Source: Pseudomonas sp. CBZ-4 (GTDB lineage Bacteria; Pseudomonadota; Gammaproteobacteria; Pseudomonadales; Pseudomonadaceae). From it: 64,000 nt of DNA. The notes under the pieces are model-generated. The model worked only from the letters and a program-made list of their open reading frames with translations. It made no database searches and was not told the origin of the DNA. Shown piece after piece: positions 35,209-45,701 of the stretch. The translations under genes were made by a program, and so were the position numbers. The stretch spans positions 62,001-126,000 of the forward strand of contig NZ_ANNV01000102.1 of assembly GCF_000346755.1 (NCBI RefSeq), read 5' to 3'. The first letter of the stretch is position 1. The number at the start of each line of letters is the position of its first letter.

Positions 35209-36210
35209 TCAGGCAGTCGCCTTGTCGTCCTTCTTAAGACTTGCAGGCGGCCAGTTGTCGAGGCGCATGCCGAGGGACAGACCGCGGGAGGCCAGAACGT
35301 CCTTGATTTCAGTCAAGGATTTCTTGCCCAGGTTCGGAGTCTTCAACAGTTCTACTTCGGTACGCTGAATCAGGTCGCCGATGTAGTAAATGTTTTCCGC
35401 CTTAAGGCAGTTAGCCGAACGTACAGTCAGTTCCAGATCGTCAACCGGGCGAAGCAGGATCGGATCGATCTCGTCTTCCTGCTCGATTACCACTGGTTCG
35501 CTGTCACCCTTGAGGTCGACGAACGCAGCCAACTGCTGTTGCAGAATGGTTGCAGCGCGGCGGATAGCCTCTTCAGGATCCAGAGTACCGTTGGTTTCCA
35601 GATCAATAACCAGCTTGTCCAGGTTAGTACGCTGTTCGACACGGGCGTTTTCCACCACGTATGCGATACGGCGAACCGGGCTGAACGAAGAGTCAAGCTG
35701 CAAGCGACCAATGCTGCGGCTTTCGTCTTCATCGCTCTGACGCGAGTCGGCCGGTTCATAACCACGACCACGAGCTACGGTGAGCTTCATGTTCAGGGCG
35801 CCGTTAGACGCCAGGTTAGCGATTACGTGATCGGGATTAACGATCTCGACATCATGATCCAGCTGAATATCGGCAGCGGTAACCACCCCCGAACCCTTCT
35901 TCGACAAGGTCAGCGTAACTTCGTCACGGCCGTGCAGCTTGATAGCCAGACCTTTAAGGTTCAACAGGATTTCAATTACGTCTTCCTGTACACCTTCGAT
36001 GGCGCTGTACTCGTGGAGCACACCGTCAATCTCGGCCTCGACTACTGCACAGCCGGGCATTGAGGACAACAGGATGCGGCGCAGCGCGTTGCCCAGGGTG
36101 TGGCCAAAACCACGCTCGAGAGGCTCGAGAGTGATCTTGGCGCGGGTTGGACTGACAACCTGCACATCAATGTGGCGGGGTGTCAGGAACTCATTTACCG
36201 AAATCTGCAT
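35209..36210 (-). CDS. rpoA: RNA polymerase alpha subunit
   Basis: A 333-residue subunit. The N-terminal domain (about 1-235) dimerises and seeds assembly ([20 protein letters not shown]); the C-terminal domain (about 250-333) binds UP elements and activators ([33 protein letters not shown]). It joins beta and beta-prime, encoded in the same window. It lies in the alpha operon between rpsD and rplQ. Confidence 0.98.
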   Translation of the reverse strand: MQISVNEFLTPRHIDVQVVSPTRAKITLEPLERGFGHTLGNALRRILLSSMPGCAVVEAEIDGVLHEYSAIEGVQEDVIEILLNLKGLAIKLHGRDEVTLTLSKKGSGVVTAADIQLDHDVEIVNPDHVIANLASNGALNMKLTVARGRGYEPADSRQSDEDESRSIGRLQLDSSFSPVRRIAYVVENARVEQRTNLDKLVIDLETNGTLDPEEAIRRAATILQQQLAAFVDLKGDSEPVVIEQEDEIDPILLRPVDDLELTVRSANCLKAENIYYIGDLIQRTEVELLKTPNLGKKSLTEIKDVLASRGLSLGMRLDNWPPASLKKDDKATA

Positions 36211-36232
36211 GGATGCACCTATTTTCTAGCCC

Positions 36233-36853
36233 TTACTTGGAGTAGAGCTCGACAATCAGGCTTTCGTTGATGTCGGCGGACAGATCACTGCGAGCAGGAA
36301 CGTTCTTGAAAACGCCCGACTTCTTCTCAGTGTCTACTTCTACCCATTCTACGCGGCCACGTTGGGCACACAGATCGAGAGCTTGGACAATGCGAAGTTG
36401 GTTTTTTGCTTTCTCGCGAATCGCGACCACGTCACCAGCACGAACCTGGTAGGACGGGACGTTAACGGTTTGGCCGTTTACGCTGACGGATTTGTGCGAT
36501 ACCAGCTGACGGGATTCGGCACGAGTCGAACCAAAGCCCATACGGTATACAACGTTGTCCAGACGGCATTCGAGCAGTTGCAGCAGGTTTTCACCGGTTG
36601 CACCTTTCTTGCCAGCAGCTTCTTTGTAGTAGCCGCTGAACTGACGCTCGAGAACGCCGTAGATACGACGGACCTTCTGCTTTTCACGCAGTTGGGTGCC
36701 GTAGTCGGACTGGCGACCGCGGCGTTGGCCGTGGATACCAGGTGCTGCTTCAATGTTGCACTTCGATTCGATCGCGCGCACGCCGCTCTTCAGGAAGAGA
36801 TCGGTGCCTTCGCGACGAGCGAGTTTGCATTTTGGACCAATGTAACGAGCCAT
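36233..36853 (-). CDS. rpsD: 30S ribosomal protein S4
   Basis: A 206-residue primary 16S rRNA-binding protein beginning [20 protein letters not shown], with the S4 RNA-binding domain at about 95-155 ([20 protein letters not shown]). In E. coli S4 represses its own alpha operon through a pseudoknot before rpsM. It follows rpsK by 18 bases. Confidence 0.98.
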   Translation of the reverse strand: MARYIGPKCKLARREGTDLFLKSGVRAIESKCNIEAAPGIHGQRRGRQSDYGTQLREKQKVRRIYGVLERQFSGYYKEAAGKKGATGENLLQLLECRLDNVVYRMGFGSTRAESRQLVSHKSVSVNGQTVNVPSYQVRAGDVVAIREKAKNQLRIVQALDLCAQRGRVEWVEVDTEKKSGVFKNVPARSDLSADINESLIVELYSK

Positions 36854-36871
36854 TCTTTACAATCTCCTGGA

Positions 36872-37261
36872 TTACACGCGGCGCTTCTTCGGCGGACGGC
36901 ACCCGTTGTGCGGGATTGGCGTCACGTCGGTGATGCTGGCGATCTTATAGCCACAGCCGTTCAAAGCACGGACAGCAGACTCACGACCTGGACCTGGACC
37001 TTTGACGTTAACGTCGAGGTTTTTCAGGCCGTATTCCAGCGCAGCTTGACCAGCACGCTCAGCAGCTACTTGAGCAGCAAACGGGGTGGACTTGCGGGAA
37101 CCGCGGAAACCCGAACCACCAGAGGTAGCCCAAGACAGCGCGTTACCTTGACGGTCGGTGATGGTCACGATTGTGTTGTTAAAAGAAGCATGGATGTGGG
37201 CGATGCCATCAACCACTGTCTTTTTAACTTTTTTACGAGGACGAGCAGCAGGTTTTGCCAT
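36872..37261 (-). CDS. rpsK: 30S ribosomal protein S11
   Basis: A 129-residue small-subunit platform protein. A basic start ([16 protein letters not shown]) precedes [20 protein letters not shown] and the C-terminal [11 protein letters not shown]. It helps form the mRNA exit channel with S7 and S18. It lies 30 bases after rpsM in the alpha operon. Confidence 0.98.
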   Translation of the reverse strand: MAKPAARPRKKVKKTVVDGIAHIHASFNNTIVTITDRQGNALSWATSGGSGFRGSRKSTPFAAQVAAERAGQAALEYGLKNLDVNVKGPGPGRESAVRALNGCGYKIASITDVTPIPHNGCRPPKKRRV

Positions 37262-37291
37262 GATAATTTTCCTGTCGATTCGCTGGGGCGA

Positions 37292-37648
37292 TTACTTGCG
37301 GATCGGCTTACGCGGACCTTTACGGGTACGCGCGTTAGTCTTGGTACGCTGACCGCGTACTGGAAGACCACGACGATGACGCAGACCGCGATAGCAACCG
37401 AGGTCCATCAAACGCTTGATTTTCATGTTGATTTCGCGACGCAGGTCACCTTCAGTGGTGAACTTCGCCACTTCGCCACGCAGCTGTTCAATCTGCTCGT
37501 CGCTCAGATCCTTGATCTTAGCGGCTGGGTTTACCCCAGCGACCGCGCAAATCTTCTGCGCAGTTGTGCGACCAACACCATAGATGTAGGTCAGCGAGAT
37601 AACAGTGTGCTTGTTATCTGGAATGTTAACGCCTGCAATACGGGCCAT
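37292..37648 (-). CDS. rpsM: 30S ribosomal protein S13
   Basis: A 118-residue head protein that bridges to the large subunit and touches P-site tRNA. It starts [19 protein letters not shown] and has a basic tail ending GPRKPIRK. It is the first gene of the alpha operon, preceded by a hairpin and a sigma70-like promoter. Confidence 0.98.
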   Translation of the reverse strand: MARIAGVNIPDNKHTVISLTYIYGVGRTTAQKICAVAGVNPAAKIKDLSDEQIEQLRGEVAKFTTEGDLRREINMKIKRLMDLGCYRGLRHRRGLPVRGQRTKTNARTRKGPRKPIRK

Positions 37649-37707
37649 TCAGTGGGACTCCAATTGACAGCTACCTACGCCCCGGAAGCCAAGAAATAGG
37701 GCGCGAG

Positions 37708-37736
37708 ATAATATCGCTGTAATAACAAATAATCAA
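37708..37736 (-). promoter_or_regulatory. Alpha-operon promoter
   Basis: On the minus strand TTGATT (37731-37736) and TATTAT (37708-37713) are separated by 17 bases. It follows directly on the spacer hairpin and lies 60 bases before the rpsM start, so the leader can hold the S4-binding control region known in enteric bacteria. Confidence 0.6.
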
Positions 37737-37760
37737 CCCGGCAGCGCACTAGCTGCCGGG
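37737..37760 (-). terminator. Hairpin between rpmJ and rpsM
   Basis: CCCGGCAGC (37737-37745) pairs with GCTGCCGGG (37752-37760), followed on the minus strand by a T-rich but interrupted stretch. It may end the spc transcript partly; the new promoter begins right after it. Confidence 0.6.
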
Positions 37761-37777
37761 CTTCAAGCGGATCACAC

Positions 37778-37894
37778 TCAGCCTTGGCGCTGTTTGTGAC
37801 GCGGTTCCGCGCTGCAAATTACTCGAACAACACCTTCGCGGCGAATAATCTTGCAGTTACGGCACAGCTTTTTCACCGATGCACGAACTTTCAT
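37778..37894 (-). CDS. rpmJ: 50S ribosomal protein L36
   Basis: A 38-residue zinc-ribbon protein, [20 protein letters not shown] then a [12 protein letters not shown] tail. The two CxxC-type cysteines, a third Cys and the His are all present, so this is the zinc-binding form. It ends the spc operon, 27 bases after secY. Confidence 0.95.
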
Positions 37895-37921
37895 CACCAA
37901 CTCCTCGAACCTTATGGGTAC

Positions 37922-39250
37922 TCAGCGCAACATGCCGCTGCCGTAGCCCTTCAGGTTGGCTTTCTTCATCAGGGATTCGTACTGGTGCGAAACGAGGTGC
38001 GATTGTACTTGGGACATGAAGTCCATCACAACCACGACGACGATCAGCAACGAGGTCCCGCCAAGGTAGAACGGAACGTTTGCTGCAACCACCAGGAACT
38101 GGGGCAACAAGCACACGGCCGTCATATATAGAGCACCGAACAGGGTCAAACGAGTCAGAACGCCATCAATGTAGCGTGCCGACTGCTCACCTGGACGGAT
38201 GCCCGGAATAAAGGCACCGGACTTCTTCAGGTTTTCCGCTACGTCTTTCGGATTGAACATCAACGCCGTATAGAAGAAGCAGAAGAAAATAATCCCTGCA
38301 CTAAACAGCAGAATATTCAACGGCTGACCAGGAGCGATCGACTGAGAGAGGTCCTGCAGCCAGCCCATATTTTCAGACTGACCAAACCAGGTACCCAACG
38401 AAGCCGGAAACAGCAAAATGCTGCTCGCGAAAATTGCCGGAATAACACCGGCCATATTCACTTTCAGCGGCAAGTGGCTGGTCTGCGCAGCGAAGACCTT
38501 ACGGCCCTGCTGACGCTTGGCGTAGTGAACAGCAATACGACGCTGGCCACGCTCAATGAACACCACAAAACCGATAATCGCTACTGCCAGCAAACCGATG
38601 GCAACCAGGGCGAAGATATTGATATCACCCTGACGTGCAGACTCGAAAGACTGCCCAATTGCTCTCGGAAGACCGGCGACGATACCTGCGAAAATCAACA
38701 TCGAGATACCGTTACCAACACCACGCTCAGTAATCTGCTCACCCAGCCACATCATGAACATCGCACCAGCCACAAACGTGGATACCGCGACGAAATGGAA
38801 GCCAAAGTCACCAGTGAACGCAACACCCTGCCCAGCCAGACCAACGGACATGCCGATAGCCTGGACCAGGGCGAGGGCTACAGTGCCGTAGCGGGTGTAC
38901 TGGCTAATCTTGCGACGGCCAGCTTCACCTTCCTTCTTCAACTGCTCCAGCTGCGGGCTGACGGCGGTCATCAGTTGCATGATGATCGATGCCGAAATGT
39001 ACGGCATGATCCCCAGTGCAAAGATGCTCATCCGTTCCAGCGCGCCGCCGGAAAACATGTTGAACAAGCTAAGAATGGTCCCCTCATTCTGTCGAAACAG
39101 GTCTGCGAGTCGGTCCGGGTTGATACCTGGAACCGGGATGTGTGCGCCTATTCGGTAGACGATAATCGCCAGGAACAGAAAACGCAGACGAGCCCAAAGT
39201 TCAGACATACCGCCTTTGCCGAGCGCTGAGAGAGCACCTTGCTTAGCCAT
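37922..39250 (-). CDS. secY: Protein translocase subunit SecY
   Basis: A 442-residue, ten-helix channel protein of the Sec translocon. [20 protein letters not shown] opens the protein, helix 1 starts [19 protein letters not shown], and the cytoplasmic loop [19 protein letters not shown] binds ribosomes and SecA. It moves unfolded proteins across or into the inner membrane with SecE and SecG. Its ATG directly follows the rplO stop. Confidence 0.98.
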   Translation of the reverse strand: MAKQGALSALGKGGMSELWARLRFLFLAIIVYRIGAHIPVPGINPDRLADLFRQNEGTILSLFNMFSGGALERMSIFALGIMPYISASIIMQLMTAVSPQLEQLKKEGEAGRRKISQYTRYGTVALALVQAIGMSVGLAGQGVAFTGDFGFHFVAVSTFVAGAMFMMWLGEQITERGVGNGISMLIFAGIVAGLPRAIGQSFESARQGDINIFALVAIGLLAVAIIGFVVFIERGQRRIAVHYAKRQQGRKVFAAQTSHLPLKVNMAGVIPAIFASSILLFPASLGTWFGQSENMGWLQDLSQSIAPGQPLNILLFSAGIIFFCFFYTALMFNPKDVAENLKKSGAFIPGIRPGEQSARYIDGVLTRLTLFGALYMTAVCLLPQFLVVAANVPFYLGGTSLLIVVVVVMDFMSQVQSHLVSHQYESLMKKANLKGYGSGMLR

Positions 39251-39688
39251 TTATTCCTCGAACTTGCCGCCAGCTGCTTCGATAGCCGAACGCGCACCTT
39301 TGGTGGCGCCGATTCCCTTGCCGATAGTGACAGCGCGAGTCACTTCACCGGACAGCATGATTTTCACACGCTGTACGTTGACGTTGATCACGTTGGCATC
39401 TTTCAGGGTCTGCACAGTAACGATGTCGCCTTCCACTTTGGCCAGCTCGGACAGACGCACTTCTGCGCGGTCCATGGCTTTCAGGGATACGAAACCGAAC
39501 TTAGGCAGGCGACGATGCAGCGGCTGTTGACCGCCTTCAAAGCCTGGAGCGATGGTGCCACCGGAACGGGAGGTTTGACCTTTGTGGCCACGGCCACCAG
39601 TCTTACCCAAACCGCTACCGATACCACGGCCCGGACGATGCTTTTCGCGACGGGAACCCGGCGCTGGACTCAGATCATTGAGTTTCAT
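39251..39688 (-). CDS. rplO: 50S ribosomal protein L15
   Basis: A 145-residue late-assembly protein. A long basic, Gly-rich arm ([39 protein letters not shown]) threads into 23S rRNA before the globular C-terminal domain. It abuts secY with no gap and follows rpmD by three bases. Confidence 0.98.
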   Translation of the reverse strand: MKLNDLSPAPGSRREKHRPGRGIGSGLGKTGGRGHKGQTSRSGGTIAPGFEGGQQPLHRRLPKFGFVSLKAMDRAEVRLSELAKVEGDIVTVQTLKDANVINVNVQRVKIMLSGEVTRAVTIGKGIGATKGARSAIEAAGGKFEE

Positions 39689-39691
39689 CGA

Positions 39692-39868
39692 TTAACCCTC
39701 TACACGCAGCATGTAGTAAGCCTTGTTGATCATCCCGCGATTCTCGGGAGTATCAAGTACTTCTACAGTGTGACCGATGCGACGCAGACCCAGACCCTTA
39801 ACGCACAGTTTGTGGTTAGGGATGCGGCCGGTCATGCTCTTGATCAGCGTTACTTTAACGGTAGCCAT
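39692..39868 (-). CDS. rpmD: 50S ribosomal protein L30
   Basis: A 58-residue protein, [20 protein letters not shown] to YYMLRVEG, matching the short bacterial L30. It is packed between rpsE and rplO in the spc operon with gaps of only two and three bases. Confidence 0.96.
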   Translation of the reverse strand: MATVKVTLIKSMTGRIPNHKLCVKGLGLRRIGHTVEVLDTPENRGMINKAYYMLRVEG

Positions 39869-39870
39869 GA

Positions 39871-40371
39871 TCAGAAGATCTCCTTGACAGTCAGACCACG
39901 CTTCGCAGCGATGGACTCAGGAGATTGCATAGCTTTCAAACCTTTGAAAGTGGCGTGAACCACGTTTACCGGGTTAGTCGAGCCGTAGCACTTGGCCAGA
40001 ACGTTCTGGACGCCAGCAACTTCGAGGACAGCACGCATAGCGCCACCAGCGATGATACCGGTACCTTCAGAAGCAGGCTGCATGTACACCTTCGAAGCGC
40101 CATGGGCGGACTTCATTGCGTACTGCAGAGTGGTGCCGTTCAGGTCAACTTGGATCATGTTGCGGCGAGCAGCTTCCATTGCCTTCTGGATCGCAGCAGG
40201 CACTTCACGCGACTTGCCACGGCCGAAGCCAACACGCCCTTTACCATCACCAACCACGGTCAACGCGGTGAAAGTGAAGATACGGCCGCCTTTAACGGTT
40301 TTGGCTACGCGGTTAACTTGAACCAGCTTCTCAATGTAGCCTTCGTCGCGCTTTTGGTCGTTATTTGACAT
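39871..40371 (-). CDS. rpsE: 30S ribosomal protein S5
   Basis: A 166-residue protein important for decoding accuracy and mRNA unwinding. It has the N-terminal S5 RNA-binding domain ([20 protein letters not shown], then [19 protein letters not shown]) and a C-terminal fold with [16 protein letters not shown]. It belongs to the spc operon. Confidence 0.98.
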   Translation of the reverse strand: MSNNDQKRDEGYIEKLVQVNRVAKTVKGGRIFTFTALTVVGDGKGRVGFGRGKSREVPAAIQKAMEAARRNMIQVDLNGTTLQYAMKSAHGASKVYMQPASEGTGIIAGGAMRAVLEVAGVQNVLAKCYGSTNPVNVVHATFKGLKAMQSPESIAAKRGLTVKEIF

Positions 40372-40374
40372 AAC

Positions 40375-40725
40375 TTAGAACTCCAGCCCAGCTTCACGAG
40401 CGCCATCAGCCAGCGCTTTCACGCGACCGTGGTACTTGAAGCCAGAGCGGTCGAAAGCCACTTGCGAGACGCCAGCGGCCTTAGCACGCGTAGCGACCAG
40501 CTGGCCAACCTTAGTGGCCGCGTCGATGTTGCCAGTGGCACCATCACGCAGTTCTTTATCCAAAGTCGAGGCGCTCGCCAGGACTTTGTTGCCGTCGGCC
40601 GAGATGACCTGGGCGTAGATGTGCTGCGACGAGCGGAACACGCAGAGACGCACGACTTCGAGTTCGTGCATTTTCAGGCGTGCTTTGCGAGCGCGACGCA
40701 GTCGAGTAACTTTTTTGTCGGTCAT
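40375..40725 (-). CDS. rplR: 50S ribosomal protein L18
   Basis: A 116-residue 5S-rRNA-binding protein with a basic N-terminus ([20 protein letters not shown]) and the C-terminal [20 protein letters not shown] typical of L18. It lies three bases before rpsE in the spc operon. Confidence 0.98.
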   Translation of the reverse strand: MTDKKVTRLRRARKARLKMHELEVVRLCVFRSSQHIYAQVISADGNKVLASASTLDKELRDGATGNIDAATKVGQLVATRAKAAGVSQVAFDRSGFKYHGRVKALADGAREAGLEF

Positions 40726-40735
40726 TTGCTATGCC

Positions 40736-41269
40736 CTACTTCTTCTTGGCTTCTTTACGACGGACGACTTCGTCCGCGTAGCGCACACCTTTGCCTTTGT
40801 ACGGCTCTGGTGGACGGAAGTCGCGGATCTCAGCAGCCACTTGACCTACCAGTTGCTTGTCGATGCCCTTGATCAGGATATCGGTCTGGCTAGGAGTCTC
40901 AGCGGTGATGCCTTCCGGCAGTTCGTAATCCACTGGGTGCGAGAAGCCAAGGGCCAGGTTCAAAACCGTGCCTTTTGCTTGCGCTTTGTAACCAACACCG
41001 ACCAGCTGGAGCTTACGCTCGAAGCCTTGGCTTACGCCTTGGACCATGTTGTTTACCAACGCACGCGTGGTACCGGCCATTGCGCGAGTTTGTTGATCGC
41101 CATTGCGAGCAGCGAAACGCAGCTCACCAGCTTCTTCAACGATCTCAACGGACGAATGGATGTTCAGTTCAAGAGTACCCTTGGCACCCTTCACCGAAAG
41201 CTGTTGGCCTGCGAATTTTACTTCGACACCGGCTGGCAGCTTAACGGGGTTCTTAGCGACGCGAGACAT
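40736..41269 (-). CDS. rplF: 50S ribosomal protein L6
   Basis: A 177-residue protein of two similar alpha/beta domains, starting [19 protein letters not shown] and ending with the [20 protein letters not shown] segment near the factor-binding site. It lies 12 bases after rpsH. Confidence 0.98.
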   Translation of the reverse strand: MSRVAKNPVKLPAGVEVKFAGQQLSVKGAKGTLELNIHSSVEIVEEAGELRFAARNGDQQTRAMAGTTRALVNNMVQGVSQGFERKLQLVGVGYKAQAKGTVLNLALGFSHPVDYELPEGITAETPSQTDILIKGIDKQLVGQVAAEIRDFRPPEPYKGKGVRYADEVVRRKEAKKK

Positions 41270-41281
41270 GCTTATCCCCCC

Positions 41282-41674
41282 TTAGAACACAGTGCAAAGA
41301 ACTTCGCCGCCGACACCGGCAGCGCGCGCAGCACGATCCGTCATCACACCTTTGTTGGTGGAGACGATAGACACGCCCAGACCGCCACGAACTTTCGGCA
41401 GATCTTCAGCGGACTTGTACTGACGCAGGCCTGGACGGCTAACGCGCTTCACTTCCTCGATGACCGAACGGCCTTCGAAGTACTTCAGCTCGATGGACAG
41501 CAGTGGTTTGATTTCGCTGCTGATCTGATAACCCGCAATGTAGCCTTCGTCTTTCAGGACTTTGGCAACAGCTACCTTCAACTTGGAAGATGGCATGCTT
41601 ACGACGGACTTTTCAGCCATCTGGGCATTACGGATACGAGTTAGCATGTCCGCTAACGGGTCCTGCATACTCAT
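41282..41674 (-). CDS. rpsH: 30S ribosomal protein S8
   Basis: A 130-residue primary 16S rRNA-binding protein, [20 protein letters not shown], with the conserved [20 protein letters not shown] in its C-terminal half. In E. coli S8 represses the spc operon by binding mRNA. Here it is separated from rpsN by an unusual 206-base spacer with two hairpins and a promoter. Confidence 0.98.
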   Translation of the reverse strand: MSMQDPLADMLTRIRNAQMAEKSVVSMPSSKLKVAVAKVLKDEGYIAGYQISSEIKPLLSIELKYFEGRSVIEEVKRVSRPGLRQYKSAEDLPKVRGGLGVSIVSTNKGVMTDRAARAAGVGGEVLCTVF

Positions 41675-41741
41675 GGGCTAGACGCTCCTAATACAAAAAA
41701 ATTAGCCTTGCGGCTACATATGTCGCCGAGAATCTCCGGGT

Positions 41742-41765
41742 AAAAAACACGGGCTCAGGCGAGCC
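41742..41765 (-). terminator. Second hairpin with T-run in the rpsN-rpsH spacer
   Basis: GGCTC (41752-41756) pairs with GAGCC (41761-41765) around a four-base loop; on the minus strand CGTG and six T follow. It lies just after the internal promoter, as an attenuator would. Confidence 0.5.
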
Positions 41766-41769
41766 GCGT

Positions 41770-41798
41770 ATTTTAGACACACTCCGGAAATGAAACAA
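41770..41798 (-). promoter_or_regulatory. Internal spc-operon promoter before rpsH
   Basis: On the minus strand TTGTTT (41793-41798) and TAAAAT (41770-41775) are 17 bases apart. The -10 is one base from consensus and the -35 shares only TTG. It lies between two hairpins in the only large gap of the spc operon. Confidence 0.5.
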
Positions 41799-41817
41799 GC
41801 CCCAAAAGGGGCTTGTT
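41794..41817 (-). terminator. First hairpin in the rpsN-rpsH spacer
   Basis: AACAAGCCCC (41794-41803) pairs perfectly with GGGGCTTGTT (41808-41817) around AAAA. The T-tract after it on the minus strand is broken (TTGTTTCATTT), so read-through is likely. Its last arm overlaps the internal promoter -35. Confidence 0.6.
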
Positions 41818-41880
41818 CCAGATTCAAGGCCACCGGTGGTCAGTATCTTTCGATTCCGACCACCAGGACGTTGAAAGTAC

Positions 41881-42186
41881 TTACCAGCTGGCTTTAACCA
41901 GACCTGGTACGTCACCACGCATTGCCGCTTCACGCAGTTTGTTACGGCCGAGGCCGAACTTGCGGTAAACGCCGTGTGGACGACCGGTCAGGCGGCAGCG
42001 GTTACGCATGCGCGAAGCGCTTGCGTCACGTGGCTGCTTCTGCAGAGCTACTGTAGCTTCCCAACGCGCTTCTGGACTTGCGTTCAGATCAACGATGATT
42101 GCTTTCAGTGCTGCACGCTTCTTGGCGTACTTGGCAACCGTGAGCTGACGCTTCAGCTCGCGGTTTTTCATGCTCATCTTGGCCAT
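41881..42186 (-). CDS. rpsN: 30S ribosomal protein S14 (long, zinc-free form)
   Basis: A 101-residue protein, [20 protein letters not shown], with [20 protein letters not shown] near the end. It lacks the CxxC pairs of the short zinc form. The start at 42186 was chosen from the conserved [10 protein letters not shown]. It follows rplE by 13 bases. Confidence 0.97.
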   Translation of the reverse strand: MAKMSMKNRELKRQLTVAKYAKKRAALKAIIVDLNASPEARWEATVALQKQPRDASASRMRNRCRLTGRPHGVYRKFGLGRNKLREAAMRGDVPGLVKASW

Positions 42187-42199
42187 GGTCCTACTCCAA

Positions 42200-42739
42200 T
42201 CAGTTGCGGAACGGGAATTTGAAAGCACGCAACAGGGCGCGACCTTCATCATCGTTCTTGGCAGTGGTGGTCAGGGTGATGTCCAGACCGCGGAGAGCAT
42301 CGATCTTGTCGTAGTCGATTTCCGGGAAGATGATCTGCTCTTTCACGCCCATGCTGTAGTTACCACGACCATCGAAGGACTTGGCATTCAGGCCGCGGAA
42401 GTCGCGAACCCGAGGCAGGGAGATCGACAGCAGACGATCCAGGAACTCGTACATACGCTCACGGCGCAGGGTCACTTTGACGCCGATCGGCCAACCTTCA
42501 CGGACTTTAAAGCCAGCGATGGATTTCCGAGCGTAGGTCACAACGACTTTCTGGCCGGTGATCTTTTCCAGGTCAGCAACAGCGTGCTCGATGACTTTTT
42601 TGTCGCCGATCGCTTCGCCCAGACCCATGTTCAGGGTGATTTTGGTAACGCGCGGAACTTCCATCACGTTCCCAAGCTTAAGTTCTTCCTTAAGCTTAGG
42701 GGCGATTTCCTTCCGGTAAATCTCTTGTAGTCGTGCCAT
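42200..42739 (-). CDS. rplE: 50S ribosomal protein L5
   Basis: A 179-residue 5S-rRNA-binding protein that contacts P-site tRNA. It starts [20 protein letters not shown] and carries [20 protein letters not shown] and [20 protein letters not shown]. It belongs to the spc operon after rplX. Confidence 0.98.
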   Translation of the reverse strand: MARLQEIYRKEIAPKLKEELKLGNVMEVPRVTKITLNMGLGEAIGDKKVIEHAVADLEKITGQKVVVTYARKSIAGFKVREGWPIGVKVTLRRERMYEFLDRLLSISLPRVRDFRGLNAKSFDGRGNYSMGVKEQIIFPEIDYDKIDALRGLDITLTTTAKNDDEGRALLRAFKFPFRN

Positions 42740-42761
42740 GGTCTAATCTACCTAGCAGTGT

Positions 42762-43076
42762 TCAAGCATCAACCGCTTTTTGGGTCGACTTGAAGACACG
42801 AATTTTCTTACCGTCTTCTACTTTGAAACCAACGCGGTCAGCCTTGTTGGTTTCGCCGTTGAAGATGGCGACGTTAGAAGCATCCAGCGGAGCTTCTTTC
42901 TCGACGATACCGCCCTGCACGCCCGACATCGGGTTAGGCTTGGTATGACGCTTAACCAGGTTCAGACCACCGATAACCAGACGGTTATTAGCGAGAACCT
43001 TAAGCACCTTACCGCGCTTACCTTTGTCTTTGCCGGCGATCACGATGATCTCGTCGTCACGACGAATCTTTTGCAT
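42762..43076 (-). CDS. rplX: 50S ribosomal protein L24
   Basis: A 104-residue assembly initiator with a KOW motif ([20 protein letters not shown] at about 11-30). It begins [20 protein letters not shown]. It lies 11 bases after rplN and 22 bases before rplE. Confidence 0.98.
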   Translation of the reverse strand: MQKIRRDDEIIVIAGKDKGKRGKVLKVLANNRLVIGGLNLVKRHTKPNPMSGVQGGIVEKEAPLDASNVAIFNGETNKADRVGFKVEDGKKIRVFKSTQKAVDA

Positions 43077-43087
43077 GTCGGATCTCC

Positions 43088-43456
43088 TTACAGCACTTCT
43101 GGGGCGAGCGAGACGATCTTCATGAACTTCTCAGTACGAAGTTCACGGGTCACTGGCCCAAAGATACGGGTGCCGATCGGCTCTTGCTTGTTGTTCAGAA
43201 GAACAGCAGCGTTGCCATCAAAGCGGATAATGGAGCCATCAGCACGACGTACGCCGTGACGAGTGCGGACTACAACAGCAGTCATCACTTGGCCTTTTTT
43301 CACTTTACCGCGAGGAATTGCTTCCTTCACGGTAACTTTGATGATGTCACCGATACCAGCGTAACGACGATGGGAGCCACCCAGCACCTTGATGCACATA
43401 ACACGGCGAGCGCCGCTGTTATCGGCCACATCGAGCATGGATTGAGTCTGAATCAT
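43088..43456 (-). CDS. rplN: 50S ribosomal protein L14
   Basis: A 122-residue inter-subunit bridge protein, [20 protein letters not shown], with the L14 signature near [20 protein letters not shown]. It is the first spc-operon gene, but only 23 bases separate it from rpsQ and no promoter is seen, so S10 and spc genes are probably co-transcribed. Confidence 0.98.
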   Translation of the reverse strand: MIQTQSMLDVADNSGARRVMCIKVLGGSHRRYAGIGDIIKVTVKEAIPRGKVKKGQVMTAVVVRTRHGVRRADGSIIRFDGNAAVLLNNKQEPIGTRIFGPVTRELRTEKFMKIVSLAPEVL

Positions 43457-43479
43457 ATAATTTCTCCGACCCCTAGTCC

Positions 43480-43746
43480 TTAGACTTCCACAGCGCGTTC
43501 GAGAACATCAACCAGTGCCCAAGACTTGGTCTTGGCCAGCGGACGAGTTTCACGAATAGTGACTTTGTCGCCGATGTGGCACTGATTGGTTTCGTCGTGC
43601 GCGTGCAGCTTAGTCGAACGCTTAACATATTTACCGTAGATCGGGTGCTTAACGCGACGCTCGATCAAAACGGTGATGGTTTTGTCCATCTTGTCGCTGA
43701 CAACACGGCCAGTCAGCGTACGGACAGTCTTTTCGGCTTCAGCCAT
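43480..43746 (-). CDS. rpsQ: 30S ribosomal protein S17
   Basis: An 88-residue OB-fold protein, [20 protein letters not shown], with [20 protein letters not shown]. The ATG at 43746 was preferred to an in-frame GTG six bases upstream, because that GTG overlaps the rpmC stop. Last gene of the S10 operon. Confidence 0.97.
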   Translation of the reverse strand: MAEAEKTVRTLTGRVVSDKMDKTITVLIERRVKHPIYGKYVKRSTKLHAHDETNQCHIGDKVTIRETRPLAKTKSWALVDVLERAVEV

Positions 43747-43748
43747 GA

Positions 43749-43940
43749 TCACTTACCTGCCTGCTGGTTGAGCACAGTCTTCACGCGAGCGATGTCACGC
43801 TTAACTTGCGAGAGCAGATGAGACTGCCCCAACTGGCCAGTTGCTTTCTGCATACGCAGATTGAACTGGTCGCGCAGCAAGCCGAGCAGTTGCTCGTTCA
43901 GCTGCTGTGCGGATTTTTCACGAAGTTCATTCGCTTTCAT
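43749..43940 (-). CDS. rpmC: 50S ribosomal protein L29
   Basis: A 63-residue two-helix protein, [20 protein letters not shown], lying near the peptide exit tunnel. The ATG at 43940 shares one base with the rplP stop (TGATG); a GTG directly before it is an alternative start. Confidence 0.96.
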
Positions 43941-44353
43941 CACATCACCGTCCGTTTAACAAAGGAGGTGGCGAGCGGCAGCTTTGCAGCAGCCAGGGCG
44001 AAAGCCTCACGCGCCAGCTCTTCAGTAACACCCTCGATTTCATACAGGACTTTGCCTGGCTGAATCTGGGCAACCCAATATTCCACGTTACCCTTACCTT
44101 TACCCATCCGCACTTCGAGAGGCTTCTTGGAGATCGGTTTGTCCGGGAATACACGGATCCAGATCTTGCCGCCACGTTTAACGTGACGGGTCAGAGCACG
44201 ACGCGCTGACTCGATCTGACGAGCGGTGAGACGACCACGAGCTACAGACTTCAGCGCGAACTCGCCGAAGCTGACTTTGCTACCGCGCTGAGCCAGACCA
44301 CGGTTGTGGCCTGTCATCTGCTTGCGGAACTTCGTACGCTTAGGTTGCAACAT
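43940..44353 (-). CDS. rplP: 50S ribosomal protein L16
   Basis: A 137-residue protein near the A-site, [20 protein letters not shown], with [20 protein letters not shown] and [20 protein letters not shown]. It overlaps rpmC by one base and follows rpsC by 12 bases. Confidence 0.98.
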
Positions 44354-44365
44354 TTGGCGTACCCC

Positions 44366-45052
44366 TTACTTAGCAGCTTTTTTACGAGGCGCTGGTGCTT
44401 GTGGTTTCAGTTCTTCTTGGCGACCACCAATTACTTCGCCTTTGAAGATCCAAACCTTTACACCGATCACACCGTAAGTGGTGTGAGCTTCGTAGTTGGC
44501 ATAGTCGATGTCGGCACGCAGGGTGTGCAGTGGCACACGACCTTCGCGATACCATTCAGTACGTGCGATTTCAGCACCGCCGAGACGACCGCTCACTTGG
44601 ATTTTGATGCCTTTGGCACCAATGCGCATGGCGTTCTGTACGGCGCGCTTCATAGCGCGACGGAACATTACGCGACGCTCCAGCTGCTGAGCTACGCTCT
44701 GCGCAACCAGCATACCGTCGAGCTCCGGCTTACGGATCTCTTCGATATTGATGTGCACAGGCACACCCATTTGCTTGGTCAGGTCCTGACGCAGTTTCTC
44801 AACATCTTCACCTTTCTTCCCGATAACGATACCTGGACGAGCGGTGTGGATGGTGATACGTGCAGTTTGTGCCGGACGATGGATATCGATACGGCTTACG
44901 GACGCGCTTTTTAGTTTGTCTTGGAGATACTCACGCACCTTCAGATCAGCGAACAAGTAGTCCGCATAAGTCCGACCGTCTGCGTACCAGACGGAGGTGT
45001 GCTCCTTGACGATTCCCAGGCGAATGCCAATGGGATGTACTTTCTGACCCAT
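44366..45052 (-). CDS. rpsC: 30S ribosomal protein S3
   Basis: A 228-residue head protein with a KH domain (about 38-107, including [17 protein letters not shown]) that helps mRNA entry and helicase action. The start at 45052 follows the conserved [14 protein letters not shown]; a longer open frame upstream overlaps rplV. A Lys/Pro/Ala-rich tail ends [10 protein letters not shown]. Confidence 0.98.
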
Positions 45053-45065
45053 CTCTTCGACTCCG

Positions 45066-45398
45066 TTACTTGTCAGCAACCTTGACAGTGATATGGCAAG
45101 ACCGCTTGACGATGCGATCAGCACGGCCTTTGGCACGTGGCATGATGCGCTTCAGCGAACGCCCTTCGTTGACGAAAACGGTGCTGACCTTCAGGTCATC
45201 AACGTCTGCGCCTTCGTTATGCTCGGCGTTGGCTACGGCCGACTCCAGCACTTTCTTCATGATCTCGGCGGCTTTCTTACTGCTGAAAGCCAACAGGTTG
45301 AGCGCTTCGCCCACCTTCTTCCCGCGGATCTGGTCGGCGACCAAGCGGGCTTTCTGGGCGGAGATTCGAGCGCCCGACAACTTAGCGGCTACTTCCAT
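45066..45398 (-). CDS. rplV: 50S ribosomal protein L22
   Basis: A 110-residue protein lining the exit tunnel, [20 protein letters not shown], with the extended beta-hairpin [20 protein letters not shown] where macrolide resistance changes occur. No insertion or deletion is seen in the hairpin. It lies 13 bases before rpsC. Confidence 0.98.
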
Positions 45399-45409
45399 TT
45401 CCTAACCCC

Positions 45410-45685
45410 TTAACGCTTGGCTTTCTTGTCTGCCACGTGCCCACGATAAGTGCGGGTACCGGCAAACTCGCCCAGTTTGTGGCCGACCATGTCTTCGTTA
45501 ACGAGAACTGGGACGTGTTGACGACCGTTGTGTACTGCGATGGTCAGACCGACCATTTGTGGCAGGATCATCGAACGACGCGACCAGGTTTTCACCGGTT
45601 TGCGATCATTCTTTTCCGCCGCCACTTCGATCTTCTTCAGTAGGTGAAGATCAATAAAAGGACCTTTTTTCAGAGAACGTGGCAC
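45410..45685 (-). CDS. rpsS: 30S ribosomal protein S19
   Basis: A 91-residue head protein, [20 protein letters not shown], with [20 protein letters not shown] near the end. The start codon is GTG. It sits between rplB and rplV in the S10 operon. Confidence 0.97.
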   Translation of the reverse strand: MPRSLKKGPFIDLHLLKKIEVAAEKNDRKPVKTWSRRSMILPQMVGLTIAVHNGRQHVPVLVNEDMVGHKLGEFAGTRTYRGHVADKKAKR

Positions 45686-45701
45686 TGTCGTATCCCTCTA
45701 T

